DNA of 7,912 nt from Caryophanales bacterium (GTDB lineage Bacteria; Bacillota; Bacilli; Alicyclobacillales; SLC66): NCBI GenBank assembly GCA_027341705.1, contig DAIELO010000045.1:1-7912 (forward strand), read 5' to 3'. Position numbers and translations under genes: made by a program. Positions 1 through 5,708 of this stretch are shown here, piece by piece (positions within the stretch are counted from its first letter, which is position 1; each line of letters starts with the position of its first letter). The notes beneath the pieces are model-generated. The model searched no databases, was not told the DNA's origin, and saw only the letters and a program-made list of their open reading frames with translations.

Positions 1-1
1 G

Positions 2-409
2 ATTGATCTGCAACCAGTTCTTCAGTTGCGTTCTGCTATTACTCGGATTGCGCAGATGTCTGCAGGTGAAGTGGTGAGTTATGGACGAACGCATGTCACG
101 GTAAAGGACGAGCGAGTAGCCACAGTGGCTGCCGGATATGGCGATGGCATTCCAAGAGCATTGGCTAATCGTGCATTTGTTGAAGTGAACGGGACGTTAG
201 CGCCTATTGTTGGCACGATCTGTATGGATCAATTGATGGTGAATGTGACCGGAATTGATGCCGAGGTTGGTGATTCGGTAACTATTTATAGTGGTCGCAA
301 AGATAGTAAGGCTTCTTTACAAAGCCATGCGGATATACTAGATACGATCTCTTATGAGTTACTATGTCGGATCACAGCGCGTGTGCCGCGCAAGTACACT
401 GGATCTTAG
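2..409 (+). CDS. alr: Alanine racemase, C-terminal part (5' end outside window)
   Basis: This is the end of a PLP-dependent alanine racemase, which interconverts L- and D-alanine for peptidoglycan synthesis in the cytoplasm. The reading frame is open from the first bases of the window, so about 135 C-terminal residues of a protein that is usually 370-390 residues are visible. The TTG at 26 is internal and not a start. What is visible is the C-terminal beta-barrel domain. The motif GYGDGIPR carries the tyrosine that acts as catalytic base for one enantiomer in this family (Tyr265 in the Geobacillus enzyme). GTICMDQ carries the Met-Asp of the substrate entryway, and the ending CRITARVPRKY is typical. 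The PLP-lysine lies upstream of the window. The next genes are the EndoAI/EndoA pair, the same order as in Bacillus. No clear terminator follows. Identity is confident. Confidence 0.95.
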   Translation: MDLQPVLQLRSAITRIAQMSAGEVVSYGRTHVTVKDERVATVAAGYGDGIPRALANRAFVEVNGTLAPIVGTICMDQLMVNVTGIDAEVGDSVTIYSGRKDSKASLQSHADILDTISYELLCRITARVPRKYTGS

Positions 410-423
410 ACAACATTATGCGT

Positions 424-429
424 TATAAT
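424..429 (+). promoter_or_regulatory. Candidate -10 box upstream of ndoAI
   Basis: A perfect TATAAT lies in the 56-base gap between alr and ndoAI, about 36 bases before the TTG start. No good -35 box is seen at 16-18 bases upstream; TAGACA at 407-412 is only 11 bases away, which is too close. It may give ndoAI-ndoA a transcript separate from alr, but on sequence alone it is weak. Confidence 0.3.
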
Positions 430-465
430 ACCTAAGGGATTTGCTGGTACTGGGGGGATCTGACG

Positions 466-738
466 TTGTCTAAGTCTAGGCGAATCGCTGTAAATATGCC
501 GCTGTACTTATTGGATGAGGTGGATGGGCTCGTGGCTGAAGAACAGGAAACGCGCAGTAATTTAATTCGGCAGGCAACGGCAATGTATGTGCACGAACGC
601 AAAAAGCAACGCATTCGCGAACTTTTGCAGCAAGGGTATCAGGAGATGGCCGTCATTAATTTGCGGATTGCTTCTGAATCGTTTGATGCGGAAAGAGAAG
701 CGGAGACACTCGCCGATCGGCTTGTCAGCGGGGTGTAG
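466..738 (+). CDS. ndoAI: Antitoxin EndoAI (ribbon-helix-helix, MazE-like)
   Basis: This is the 90-residue antitoxin partner of the EndoA/MazF mRNA interferase. In the family it binds and blocks the toxin and, through its N-terminal ribbon-helix-helix (CopG-like) domain, can bind DNA. Residues about 5-45 form the RHH: strand RRIAVNMP, then two helices with TRSNLIRQA. The C-terminal part ([16 protein letters not shown], then EREAE and DRLVSG) matches the toxin-binding tail of B. subtilis EndoAI (93 residues). The start is TTG at 466. It is supported by a GGGGGG run at 452-457, 8 bases upstream, and by the fit to family length. The toxin gene begins 2 bases after the stop, so the two are translationally linked. 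The alternative of a generic CopG regulator is unlikely given the tail match and the neighbour. Confidence 0.95.
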   Translation: MSKSRRIAVNMPLYLLDEVDGLVAEEQETRSNLIRQATAMYVHERKKQRIRELLQQGYQEMAVINLRIASESFDAEREAETLADRLVSGV

Positions 739-740
739 CG

Positions 741-1091
741 ATGAACATTAAGCGCGGCGATGTATTTTTTGCAGACCTCTCTCCTGTTGTTGGTTCAGAA
801 CAGGGGGGCTTTAGGCCTGTGCTCATCATTCAGAACAATATTGGTAATCGATTTAGCCCCACCGTGATTGTCGCGGCGATCACAGCCCAGATCCAAAAGG
901 CGAAGCTACCGACGCACGTCGAGGTCACTTCCTCTGAATACGGGTTGGAGCGGGATTCTGTCGTGTTGCTTGAGCAAATTCGCACGATTGATAAGCAACG
1001 GTTAACTGAAAAAATCACGCATCTTAATGATGAGTTGATGCAAAAGGTCAACGATTCTTTGCAAATAAGTGTGGGATTAATTGAATTTTGA
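741..1091 (+). CDS. ndoA: mRNA interferase EndoA (MazF family toxin)
   Basis: This is a sequence-specific endoribonuclease of the MazF/PemK family; the B. subtilis homologue cuts UACAU. The protein has 116 residues, the same length as B. subtilis EndoA, and is close to it throughout, for example [20 protein letters not shown] and the stretch from GNRFSPT through [17 protein letters not shown]. The two catalytic residues known from the family, Arg25 (in GGFRPV) and Thr48 (in AAITAQ), are both present, so the toxin looks active. ATG at 741 follows the antitoxin stop by 2 bases, with a GGGGTG ribosome binding site inside the end of the antitoxin gene. The gene is intact, so the pair is probably functional. 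The RsbR/SigB genes that follow in Bacillus are absent here. Confidence 0.97.
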   Translation: MNIKRGDVFFADLSPVVGSEQGGFRPVLIIQNNIGNRFSPTVIVAAITAQIQKAKLPTHVEVTSSEYGLERDSVVLLEQIRTIDKQRLTEKITHLNDELMQKVNDSLQISVGLIEF

Positions 1092-1100
1092 TGATATAAA
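1092..1100 (+). promoter_or_regulatory. Candidate extended -10 promoter for ahcY
   Basis: TG-A-TATAAA lies immediately after the ndoA stop codon and fits the extended -10 consensus (TGnTATAAT, one mismatch). No convincing -35 is seen at the right distance, which extended -10 promoters can tolerate. Initiation would fall near 1107 and give a leader of about 60 bases that contains the hairpin at 1115-1138. Confidence 0.4.
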
Positions 1101-1114
1101 CAAGTAGTACGGTT

Positions 1115-1143
1115 GGTCGAGCGAAAGATGCTGCGGCCTTTTT
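1115..1143 (+). terminator. Hairpin plus T-run between ndoA and ahcY
   Basis: The arms are GGTCG-AGC (1115-1122) and GCT-G-CGGCC (1130-1138). They pair over 8 bp with one T-G wobble and one bulged G, around loop GAAAGAT, and TTTTT follows at 1139-1143. This fits an intrinsic terminator for the alr-ndoAI-ndoA unit. Its T-run ends only 10 bases before the ahcY ribosome binding site, leaving no room for a promoter in between. It may therefore act inside the ahcY leader. Confidence 0.6.
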
Positions 1144-1165
1144 GATTATCATGGAGGGTGATTGA

Positions 1166-2419
1166 ATGACGTTGGAACATTCACACATAAGAGATGCGAG
1201 TTTATATGAAAGTGGACTATTAAAAATCGATTGGGTGAAGGCTCGCATGCCAATTTTGCGGGCGCTGGAAGAAGAATTTATACGGGATCAGCCGTTTGCT
1301 GGAAAACGTGTAGTGATATGTCTTCATCTTGAAGCAAAGACGGCTTATTTGGCGTTGGTGGTGAAAGCTGGCGGTGCCGATGTGACGGTGGTCGCATCTA
1401 ATCCGCTGTCTACTCAGGACGATGTGGTAGCGGGTCTGGTTCATGAGGGCATCGCGGCTCACGCTTGGTACGGCGCGACAGCAGAAGAGTATGAGAGTCA
1501 CATTCGCGCGGCACTTGATACGCATCCGCAATTGATCATTGATGATGGTGGCGATCTTGTTACGACACTACATACGCACAGGCCGGAGCAGGTGGCTGAG
1601 GTGATCGGGGGTTGTGAGGAAACAACTACTGGCATCCTGAGACTAAAAGCGATGGCGGAGGAAGGCGCACTTTTATTTCCTATGATTGCGGTCAATGATG
1701 CGTATTCAAAATATTTATTTGATAATCGGTATGGTACAGGTCAATCGGTGTGGGATGGCATCATGCGCACCACTAATTTAGTGGTGGCAGGGACAAACGT
1801 GGTGGTGATAGGTTATGGGTGGTGTGGCAAAGGGGTAGCGATGCGCGCTCGTGGTCTTGGTGCCAAGGTAATTGTCACGGAAGTCGATCCGATTAAGGCG
1901 GTGGAGGCAGTGATGGACGGGTTTGAAGTGATGCCATCCTTAGAAGCGGCCTCGCGCGGGGACTTTTTTGTCACGGTAACTGGAGATAAGGGGTGCCTGT
2001 CTGGCGCTCATTTTGATGTGATGAAAACAGGTGCTGTCATGGCCAACGCAGGTCATTTTGATGTTGAGATAAGCAAACCAGATTTAATTGATCGCGCAGT
2101 GTCGGTGCGTAAAGTTCGACATAATGTGGAAGAGTTCGCAATGCAGGATGGTAGAAAGCTGTATTTGCTTGCAGAAGGCCGTTTGGTGAATTTGGCTGCG
2201 GGTGATGGACATCCTGCGGAAGTGATGGATATGACCTTTGGGTTGCAGGCATTGGCACTACGGTTGGTGGCAGAAGGGCATTTGCCTGCGGGCGTGCATA
2301 AGTTACCACAGGCATTGGATGAGCGCGTCGCAAGTATGAGATTGCAAGCGATTGGTGTGGAAATTGACAGTTTAACAAAAGAGCAAGAAGCCTATTTACA
2401 CAGTTGGGGGCATGCATGA
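1166..2419 (+). CDS. ahcY: Adenosylhomocysteinase (S-adenosyl-L-homocysteine hydrolase)
   Basis: This NAD-dependent cytoplasmic enzyme splits S-adenosylhomocysteine, the inhibitory by-product of SAM-dependent methylation, into adenosine and homocysteine. The 417 residues match the short Thermotoga/archaeal-type form: HLEAKTAYLA (54-63), NPLSTQDD (79-86), DDGGD (126-130) and EETTTG (151-156). NDAYSKYLFDN (177-187) holds the active-site Lys182, Asp186 and Asn187 equivalents. The NAD-binding loop GYGWCG is at 216-221, AGHFDVEI at 295-302 and NLAAGDGHP at 342-350. The C-terminal KPDHYRY tail of the longer eukaryotic/proteobacterial type is absent, as expected for this class. ATG at 1166 follows a strong GGAGGGTG site at 1153-1160. 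The hydrolase gene behind it starts 1 base after the stop. Archaeal relatives can prefer S-inosylhomocysteine, so the exact substrate is not certain from sequence. Many Bacillus use Pfs plus LuxS for this step. Confidence 0.97.
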   Translation: MTLEHSHIRDASLYESGLLKIDWVKARMPILRALEEEFIRDQPFAGKRVVICLHLEAKTAYLALVVKAGGADVTVVASNPLSTQDDVVAGLVHEGIAAHAWYGATAEEYESHIRAALDTHPQLIIDDGGDLVTTLHTHRPEQVAEVIGGCEETTTGILRLKAMAEEGALLFPMIAVNDAYSKYLFDNRYGTGQSVWDGIMRTTNLVVAGTNVVVIGYGWCGKGVAMRARGLGAKVIVTEVDPIKAVEAVMDGFEVMPSLEAASRGDFFVTVTGDKGCLSGAHFDVMKTGAVMANAGHFDVEISKPDLIDRAVSVRKVRHNVEEFAMQDGRKLYLLAEGRLVNLAAGDGHPAEVMDMTFGLQALALRLVAEGHLPAGVHKLPQALDERVASMRLQAIGVEIDSLTKEQEAYLHSWGHA

Positions 2420-2420
2420 A

Positions 2421-3143
2421 ATGCGACCGCAAATCGGTCTTACCGTCAATGAAATGTCCAGGAACGGCAATCCTGGAATATTTTTAGGCAGGGATTATAT
2501 TGAGGCAGTGTATGCAGCGGGAGGACAGTCCGTGGTGATGCCTTCGACTTCTGATCAGGCGATCATCAGGGAATGGGCGGAAAAAATCGATGGACTGCTG
2601 CTCACAGGGGGAGAAGATATTGCGCCTGCCCTTTATGGTGAAGAACCTCGGCAAGGGCTTGGCGACGTGTCACCCCTCAGGGATCACTTTGAGTCGCGGC
2701 TGCTTGTCGACATGATTGAGCTTAACAAACCCGTGTTTGCTATTTGCAGAGGAATTCAGGTGTTAAATGCCGTGATGGGGGGAACGTTGTTTCAGGATTT
2801 GCCCAGAGAATGGCCAAGTTCGTTGCAACATGACCAAAAAGCACCACGCGATCATATGGCACATGCAGTGAAGATCAGCAAAGGTACAAAACTCTCTCAA
2901 ATCGTGGGTAGTGAGGACTTGCAGACGAACACCTTCCATCATCAGGCAGTCAAGCAAATTGCGCCTGGGTTGGCACCTAGTGCGCATAGCCGAGATGGAT
3001 TAATTGAGGCTGTGGAAGATCCATTGCGAACGTTTGTCATCGGAGTACAGTGGCATCCAGAAAATTTATGGCGTTCTTCTGAGCGTCACTTTCGGTTGTT
3101 CGCGGCTTTTATTGAGGCAGCGAAAGCGGAATTACGAGCATAA
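2421..3143 (+). CDS. Gamma-glutamyl-gamma-aminobutyrate hydrolase family protein (class I glutamine amidotransferase fold)
   Basis: This is a stand-alone hydrolase of the PuuD-like branch (peptidase C26) of the class I glutamine amidotransferase fold. Members cleave gamma-glutamyl amide bonds. The catalytic triad is visible: nucleophile Cys109 in FAICRGIQVLNA, and His212 and Glu214 in GVQWHPE. LLTGGEDI near residue 60 is the typical oxyanion-side motif. It has 240 residues, close to the usual 230-255. I chose ATG at 2421 because the GGGGG site at 2406-2410 is 10 bases away. ATG at 2412, which would overlap ahcY by 8 bases and add three residues, leaves only one base after that site. The gene is almost certainly co-transcribed with ahcY. 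The real substrate is unknown: no puu-pathway genes lie nearby, so a polyamine role should not be assumed. Confidence 0.88.
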   Translation: MRPQIGLTVNEMSRNGNPGIFLGRDYIEAVYAAGGQSVVMPSTSDQAIIREWAEKIDGLLLTGGEDIAPALYGEEPRQGLGDVSPLRDHFESRLLVDMIELNKPVFAICRGIQVLNAVMGGTLFQDLPREWPSSLQHDQKAPRDHMAHAVKISKGTKLSQIVGSEDLQTNTFHHQAVKQIAPGLAPSAHSRDGLIEAVEDPLRTFVIGVQWHPENLWRSSERHFRLFAAFIEAAKAELRA

Positions 3144-3245
3144 TAATAATCGTCCCCCAAATGGACATCTGCTGCACTTTATCTGATGTGAAGCAAAGCC
3201 TCGGGCCCAGGCGCATGACTTCACCAGGTAAAGGGGGAAATGATC

Positions 3246-3488
3246 ATGGCGACAAACATTGCAAATCGTCAGTTGATGATTCAACTGCAGGTGGGTGTCA
3301 GTGCAAATGGACAGCCGAAGTTGCAAAATCACCTTTTTCCAAGTGTCGATCCTGTGGCAAGTGAGACGCAGATGGCGCAAGTGTTGAGTGCACTTTCACC
3401 ATTGTTTCAATCACAGGTGTACGCCACTGGCTATGTGGACACAGTTGAGATTGTACCAGCGACTTCTAGTACGAGCGCCATTTCCTGA
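3246..3488 (+). CDS. DUF1659 family small protein
   Basis: This 80-residue protein has no assigned function. Its pattern (a strand MIQLQVGVSANGQPKLQ, then FPSVDP, then a helix around residues 40-54 and a strand ending in VDTVEIV) resembles the DUF1659 family found in spore-forming Bacillota next to DUF2922. There is no signal peptide, membrane segment or cysteine. ATG at 3246 is preferred over ATG at 3240: the GGGGG site at 3233-3237 is 8 bases from the former and only 2 from the latter. The Ser/Thr-rich tail ATSSTSAIS is nearly repeated at the end of the next gene. Family assignment is from memory of the pattern and is fairly good; the role is unknown. Confidence 0.8.
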   Translation: MATNIANRQLMIQLQVGVSANGQPKLQNHLFPSVDPVASETQMAQVLSALSPLFQSQVYATGYVDTVEIVPATSSTSAIS

Positions 3489-3515
3489 TCGCACATGTAG
3501 AAGGGGGAGACTGTC

Positions 3516-3734
3516 ATGAAAGAATCAATCACATTGTCGTTTTTAACTTCGTTAAACAAAACGGTTCGTTTACAGATACCTAGCCCCAAAACGCCAGTTG
3601 ATGCACAGGCTGTCAATCAGGCGATGGATGCCATTGTTGCCGCAGATGTCTTTGCTTATGCGACGGGTCGCATCGCCAAGAAAGTATCGGCCACGCTCAA
3701 CACGTCTGATACTTCTGCCATTGCGCTAAGTTAG
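3516..3734 (+). CDS. DUF2922 family small protein
   Basis: This 72-residue protein of unknown function resembles DUF2922: ITLSFLTSLNKTVRLQIPSPK, then a helix with AVNQAMDAIVAADVF and a final strand region. Such proteins commonly follow a DUF1659 gene, as here, which supports both calls. ATG at 3516 has a GGGGGA site at 3503-3508. The gap to the upstream gene is 27 bases, so they are probably one transcript. The C-terminal tail TSDTSAIALS echoes the tail of the DUF1659 protein. There is no signal peptide and no cysteine. A strong terminator follows 23 bases after the stop. Confidence 0.82.
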   Translation: MKESITLSFLTSLNKTVRLQIPSPKTPVDAQAVNQAMDAIVAADVFAYATGRIAKKVSATLNTSDTSAIALS

Positions 3735-3757
3735 GGCAACCATTGCGATACAAGGGG

Positions 3758-3792
3758 CCGCTGTAGAAGATATTATTCTGCAGCGGTTTTTT
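3758..3792 (+). terminator. Intrinsic terminator of the DUF1659-DUF2922 unit
   Basis: CCGCTG-T-AGAA (3758-3768) pairs with TTCT-G-CAGCGG (3776-3786), giving 11 bp with one T-G wobble and a 7-base loop, and TTTTTT follows at 3787-3792. The right arm and T-run lie inside the last codons of the convergent yuzB-like gene, and its stop codon lies in the loop. Read on the - strand there is a hairpin but no T-run, so it acts mainly on + transcripts. Confidence 0.88.
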
Positions 3793-4009
3793 GCACTAAT
3801 TGGATGAGTTCTGCGGGGGTAGGCGCTTCTAAAATGAGTTGTTCGTTGACGTAGACAAACGGCCCGCGAAAACATTCGTAGCAATGTCCAAGGCAGCCCC
3901 AGGCTTGTATCTTGGCTTGTGGATAGAGCGTTTGCAATTCATTGATCGCTTCGAGAACGCCTTGTTCCATATTGGTGAAGCAATATTCGATGAGTTGGAT
4001 TTCCGCCAT
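3773..4009 (-). CDS. DUF1450 (YuzB-like) cysteine-containing small protein
   Basis: This 78-residue protein has the same length as B. subtilis YuzB and shares its pattern: IEYCFTN at the N-terminus, WGCLGHCYECFRGP in the middle, and a final helix with TPAELIQLV. Four cysteines stand out, Cys10 and Cys39-x3-Cys43-x2-Cys46, suggesting a thioredoxin-like or iron-sulfur/metal-binding fold; the function is not established. I chose ATG at 4009 because AGGGG (4018-4022 on the complement) lies 8 bases upstream, the length then equals YuzB, and the predicted transcript start near 4029 excludes the longer GTG start at 4045. It is transcribed convergently to DUF2922 and divergently from the sigma factor. 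Family call is good. Confidence 0.88.
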   Translation of the reverse strand: MAEIQLIEYCFTNMEQGVLEAINELQTLYPQAKIQAWGCLGHCYECFRGPFVYVNEQLILEAPTPAELIQLVQKTAAE

Positions 4010-4035
4010 ATACTTTACCCCTGAAAGTTTTTTTG

Positions 4036-4063
4036 ATTTTAACACAGTTTCGGCAAATAGTAA
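4036..4063 (-). promoter_or_regulatory. Extended -10 promoter of the yuzB-like gene
   Basis: On the - strand, TG-T-TAAAAT (-10 at 4036-4041, TG at 4043-4044) is preceded after 16 bases by TTACTA at 4058-4063, a weak -35. Initiation near 4029 would leave about 20 bases to the ATG at 4009, with the ribosome binding site in between. Confidence 0.5.
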
Positions 4064-4072
4064 CGAGAATAG

Positions 4073-4099
4073 TGTAACCTAATCGTGTGTCATCGCGTC
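4073..4099 (+). promoter_or_regulatory. ECF-sigma type promoter upstream of the sigma gene
   Basis: TGTAAC (4073-4078), 17 bases, then CGTC (4096-4099). The AAC -35 core and CGTC -10 core at this spacing are characteristic of B. subtilis ECF promoters of the SigX/SigM/SigW type. It lies about 30 bases before the sigma factor start, which is where an autoregulatory promoter would be expected. Confidence 0.68.
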
Positions 4100-4126
4100 T
4101 AAATAGAGATGCAATGAGGTGGGTGT

Positions 4127-4660
4127 TTGGCATCGGCAAAAGAGGACAATCGCACCGAATTACTGCGGGAATTGATGGAAGCGTACCATCGTGACGTGTT
4201 TCATGTCTTGTTAGGGTATGTAAAAGACCGTCATATCGCCGAAGATTTGGCGCAGGATGTGTTTGTGAAAGTTTATGATCATTTAGGTTCATTTCGTCAG
4301 GAGAGTAGTTATAGAACATGGATTATCCGCATCGCCGTCAATCGCGCAAAAGATTTTTTGCGCTCTTTCGCGCACAAGACGATACCGATAGAAGATGTCT
4401 CGCAATGGGACAGTGAATATTCTGTAGAGCAAACAGTTATGAGCCACGTACGTGATGAGTATCTGTGGAAGGCCGTGACTGATCTACCGGAGTTGTATCG
4501 CGAGGTAATTTGGCTATATTATGCAAAAGAGATGACGATAGAAGAAATTTCTCAGATTTTGGATCTGAATCAGTCGGCAGTAAAGACAAGAATGTTTCGT
4601 GGACGTGAATTACTAAAAAAAGCATGGAAAGGGAGTGGGGAACATGACGCCAGAGGATGA
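4127..4660 (+). CDS. ECF-type RNA polymerase sigma factor
   Basis: This is a 177-residue extracytoplasmic-function sigma factor (sigma-70 family, group 4) that redirects RNA polymerase to stress or envelope promoters. Region 2 covers residues about 17-82, with EDLAQDVFVKVYDHL (core binding and -10 recognition) and TWIIRIAVNRAKDFLR (melting). Region 4 covers residues 112-165, with LPELYREVIWLYY and the helix-turn-helix TIEEISQILDLNQSAVKTRM that reads the -35 box. There is no region 3 and no extra C-terminal domain. The start is TTG at 4127, after GAGGTGGG at 4116-4123; the next in-frame ATG would cut into region 2. The membrane-protein gene overlaps its end by 17 bases, the usual arrangement for an anti-sigma factor. 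The ECF-like promoter in front points to autoregulation. The subgroup and regulon cannot be named from sequence. Confidence 0.93.
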   Translation: MASAKEDNRTELLRELMEAYHRDVFHVLLGYVKDRHIAEDLAQDVFVKVYDHLGSFRQESSYRTWIIRIAVNRAKDFLRSFAHKTIPIEDVSQWDSEYSVEQTVMSHVRDEYLWKAVTDLPELYREVIWLYYAKEMTIEEISQILDLNQSAVKTRMFRGRELLKKAWKGSGEHDARG

Positions 4661-5708
4661 TCGCGAATTTGAAGAGGCACTGCGCAAAGTGATGCAAGAG
4701 CGATTAGAATCGGCGAGTGTTTCGTCCACATTCCAAACGAAAGTATTGGAAACGATTGCTAGTCAACAACTGAGAGATTCGGGTAGGTATCGCCATTCCC
4801 CACTGAAAAGACGGTTGTGGTTCGCTCCCTTGTGGCAAAGTGTGGCTGCTGTTTTACTTGTGATGGTGATTGCTTATTCTGGTGCGGTTTTGACGAAATC
4901 ACCGGGGTTGAACACTCCATTTAAGCCTACTCAAATGGGCACTTTCAATGCTGCGTCCAATACAACGATGACTCCTTCAGAAGTAGTATTCGGAAGTTTT
5001 GCTGCGATCACCACACAAAACATTCAGCTAGTGCCAGATCGCCATAGTTCGCTGTCTACGCAACGTTTTACGGTGCGCTGTCAATTGTATAATTCAAGTA
5101 ATACTGCGATGCAAGGAAATGATTTGCGGGGGATGTTGTTTTTGCTTAACCGGATGGGTCAATTGACACCTAGCAGAGCGAATGACTGGGAGTACTTTGT
5201 CAATGGACCTAAACAGGTGATTCCACCACATCATGCCGTTACGTGGTCGTTTTCTCCGAACCCCGCTCCACCGTATACGACGCTCAATGATCGTTATGTG
5301 CATATTGTTTGGTTCACAGATCAAACGGTGACGGGTGCGCCTAATTTTGTGATTCATCCCTTGCCTATCAAATTGCAAAAGGATCGTATGGTGGTGTACA
5401 AAGTGGTCAAACCGGGGATTCAATTGTTGCGCATTCAGGCGACCATACAAAATCAAGGAAGCGCTCCGCTTTTGTATTCTTCACTGTTGGGGATGCTATT
5501 CTTTAAAACGAACGCCACTGCTTCACTACTTAGTTCTGCTACGTACAGGTATTTTGATGATGTCGTACCGCTTGGGAAATCTTCTCAGACAATTGCACCA
5601 GGACAATCGGGGCAAGCGCAATTTGAAATTGTCGGGGTGCCCGGTGTCGATATGACCAAATTGCCCATTACCTTGTTGGTGGTTCGACGTTCGGATATTG
5701 GTGCATAA
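4644..5708 (+). CDS. Single-pass membrane protein, putative anti-sigma factor with duplicated outer domain
   Basis: This 354-residue protein is not recognised as a known family. Residues 1-60 are charged and probably cytoplasmic (helical, for example EFEEALRKVMQERLE). One membrane segment lies at about 63-86 (PLWQSVAAVLLVMVIAYSGAV), and the rest would be outside. The basic stretch PLKRR before the segment supports N-in topology. The outer part holds two similar beta-rich units, at about 141-206 and 261-330. Each has the motif GMLF (163-166 and 283-286, exactly 120 residues apart), then an aromatic-Phe pair (EYF, RYF) and an I-P turn (VIPP, IAPG). The zinc anti-sigma signature HxxxCxxC is absent. 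ATG at 4644 is favoured, with GGGAG at 4631-4635 eight bases away; GTG at 4635 is the alternative. The anti-sigma role is inferred from the 17-base overlap with the sigma gene and from the topology. Confidence 0.8.
   Translation: MTPEDDREFEEALRKVMQERLESASVSSTFQTKVLETIASQQLRDSGRYRHSPLKRRLWFAPLWQSVAAVLLVMVIAYSGAVLTKSPGLNTPFKPTQMGTFNAASNTTMTPSEVVFGSFAAITTQNIQLVPDRHSSLSTQRFTVRCQLYNSSNTAMQGNDLRGMLFLLNRMGQLTPSRANDWEYFVNGPKQVIPPHHAVTWSFSPNPAPPYTTLNDRYVHIVWFTDQTVTGAPNFVIHPLPIKLQKDRMVVYKVVKPGIQLLRIQATIQNQGSAPLLYSSLLGMLFFKTNATASLLSSATYRYFDDVVPLGKSSQTIAPGQSGQAQFEIVGVPGVDMTKLPITLLVVRRSDIGA

Noticed and set aside
405..436. CTTAG...CTAAG inverted repeat flanking the TATAAT before ndoAI, a possible EndoAI operator
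   Set aside because: Five-base arms 22 bases apart are expected by chance, and no second copy was found.
1111..1160. SAH riboswitch in the ahcY leader
   Set aside because: The leader is too short and lacks the conserved core of the known motif. The hairpin is better read as a terminator or simple attenuator.
830..1180. Antisense open frames over ndoA and ahcY (also 1220-1695 and 2037-2432)
   Set aside because: They are shadows of strongly identified genes on the + strand and show no family resemblance or ribosome binding sites of their own.
3162..3185. TGGACA followed by TATCTG as a promoter for DUF1659
   Set aside because: The -35 is fair, but the -10 matches only three of six bases and the spacing is short (12 bases). 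It is too weak to list as a feature.
3198..3212. A 15-base near-palindrome (GCCTCGGGCCCAGGC) before the DUF1659 gene
   Set aside because: It has a central mismatch, no usable loop and no T-run, so it is not a terminator. As an operator it would be a single copy with no regulator gene nearby.
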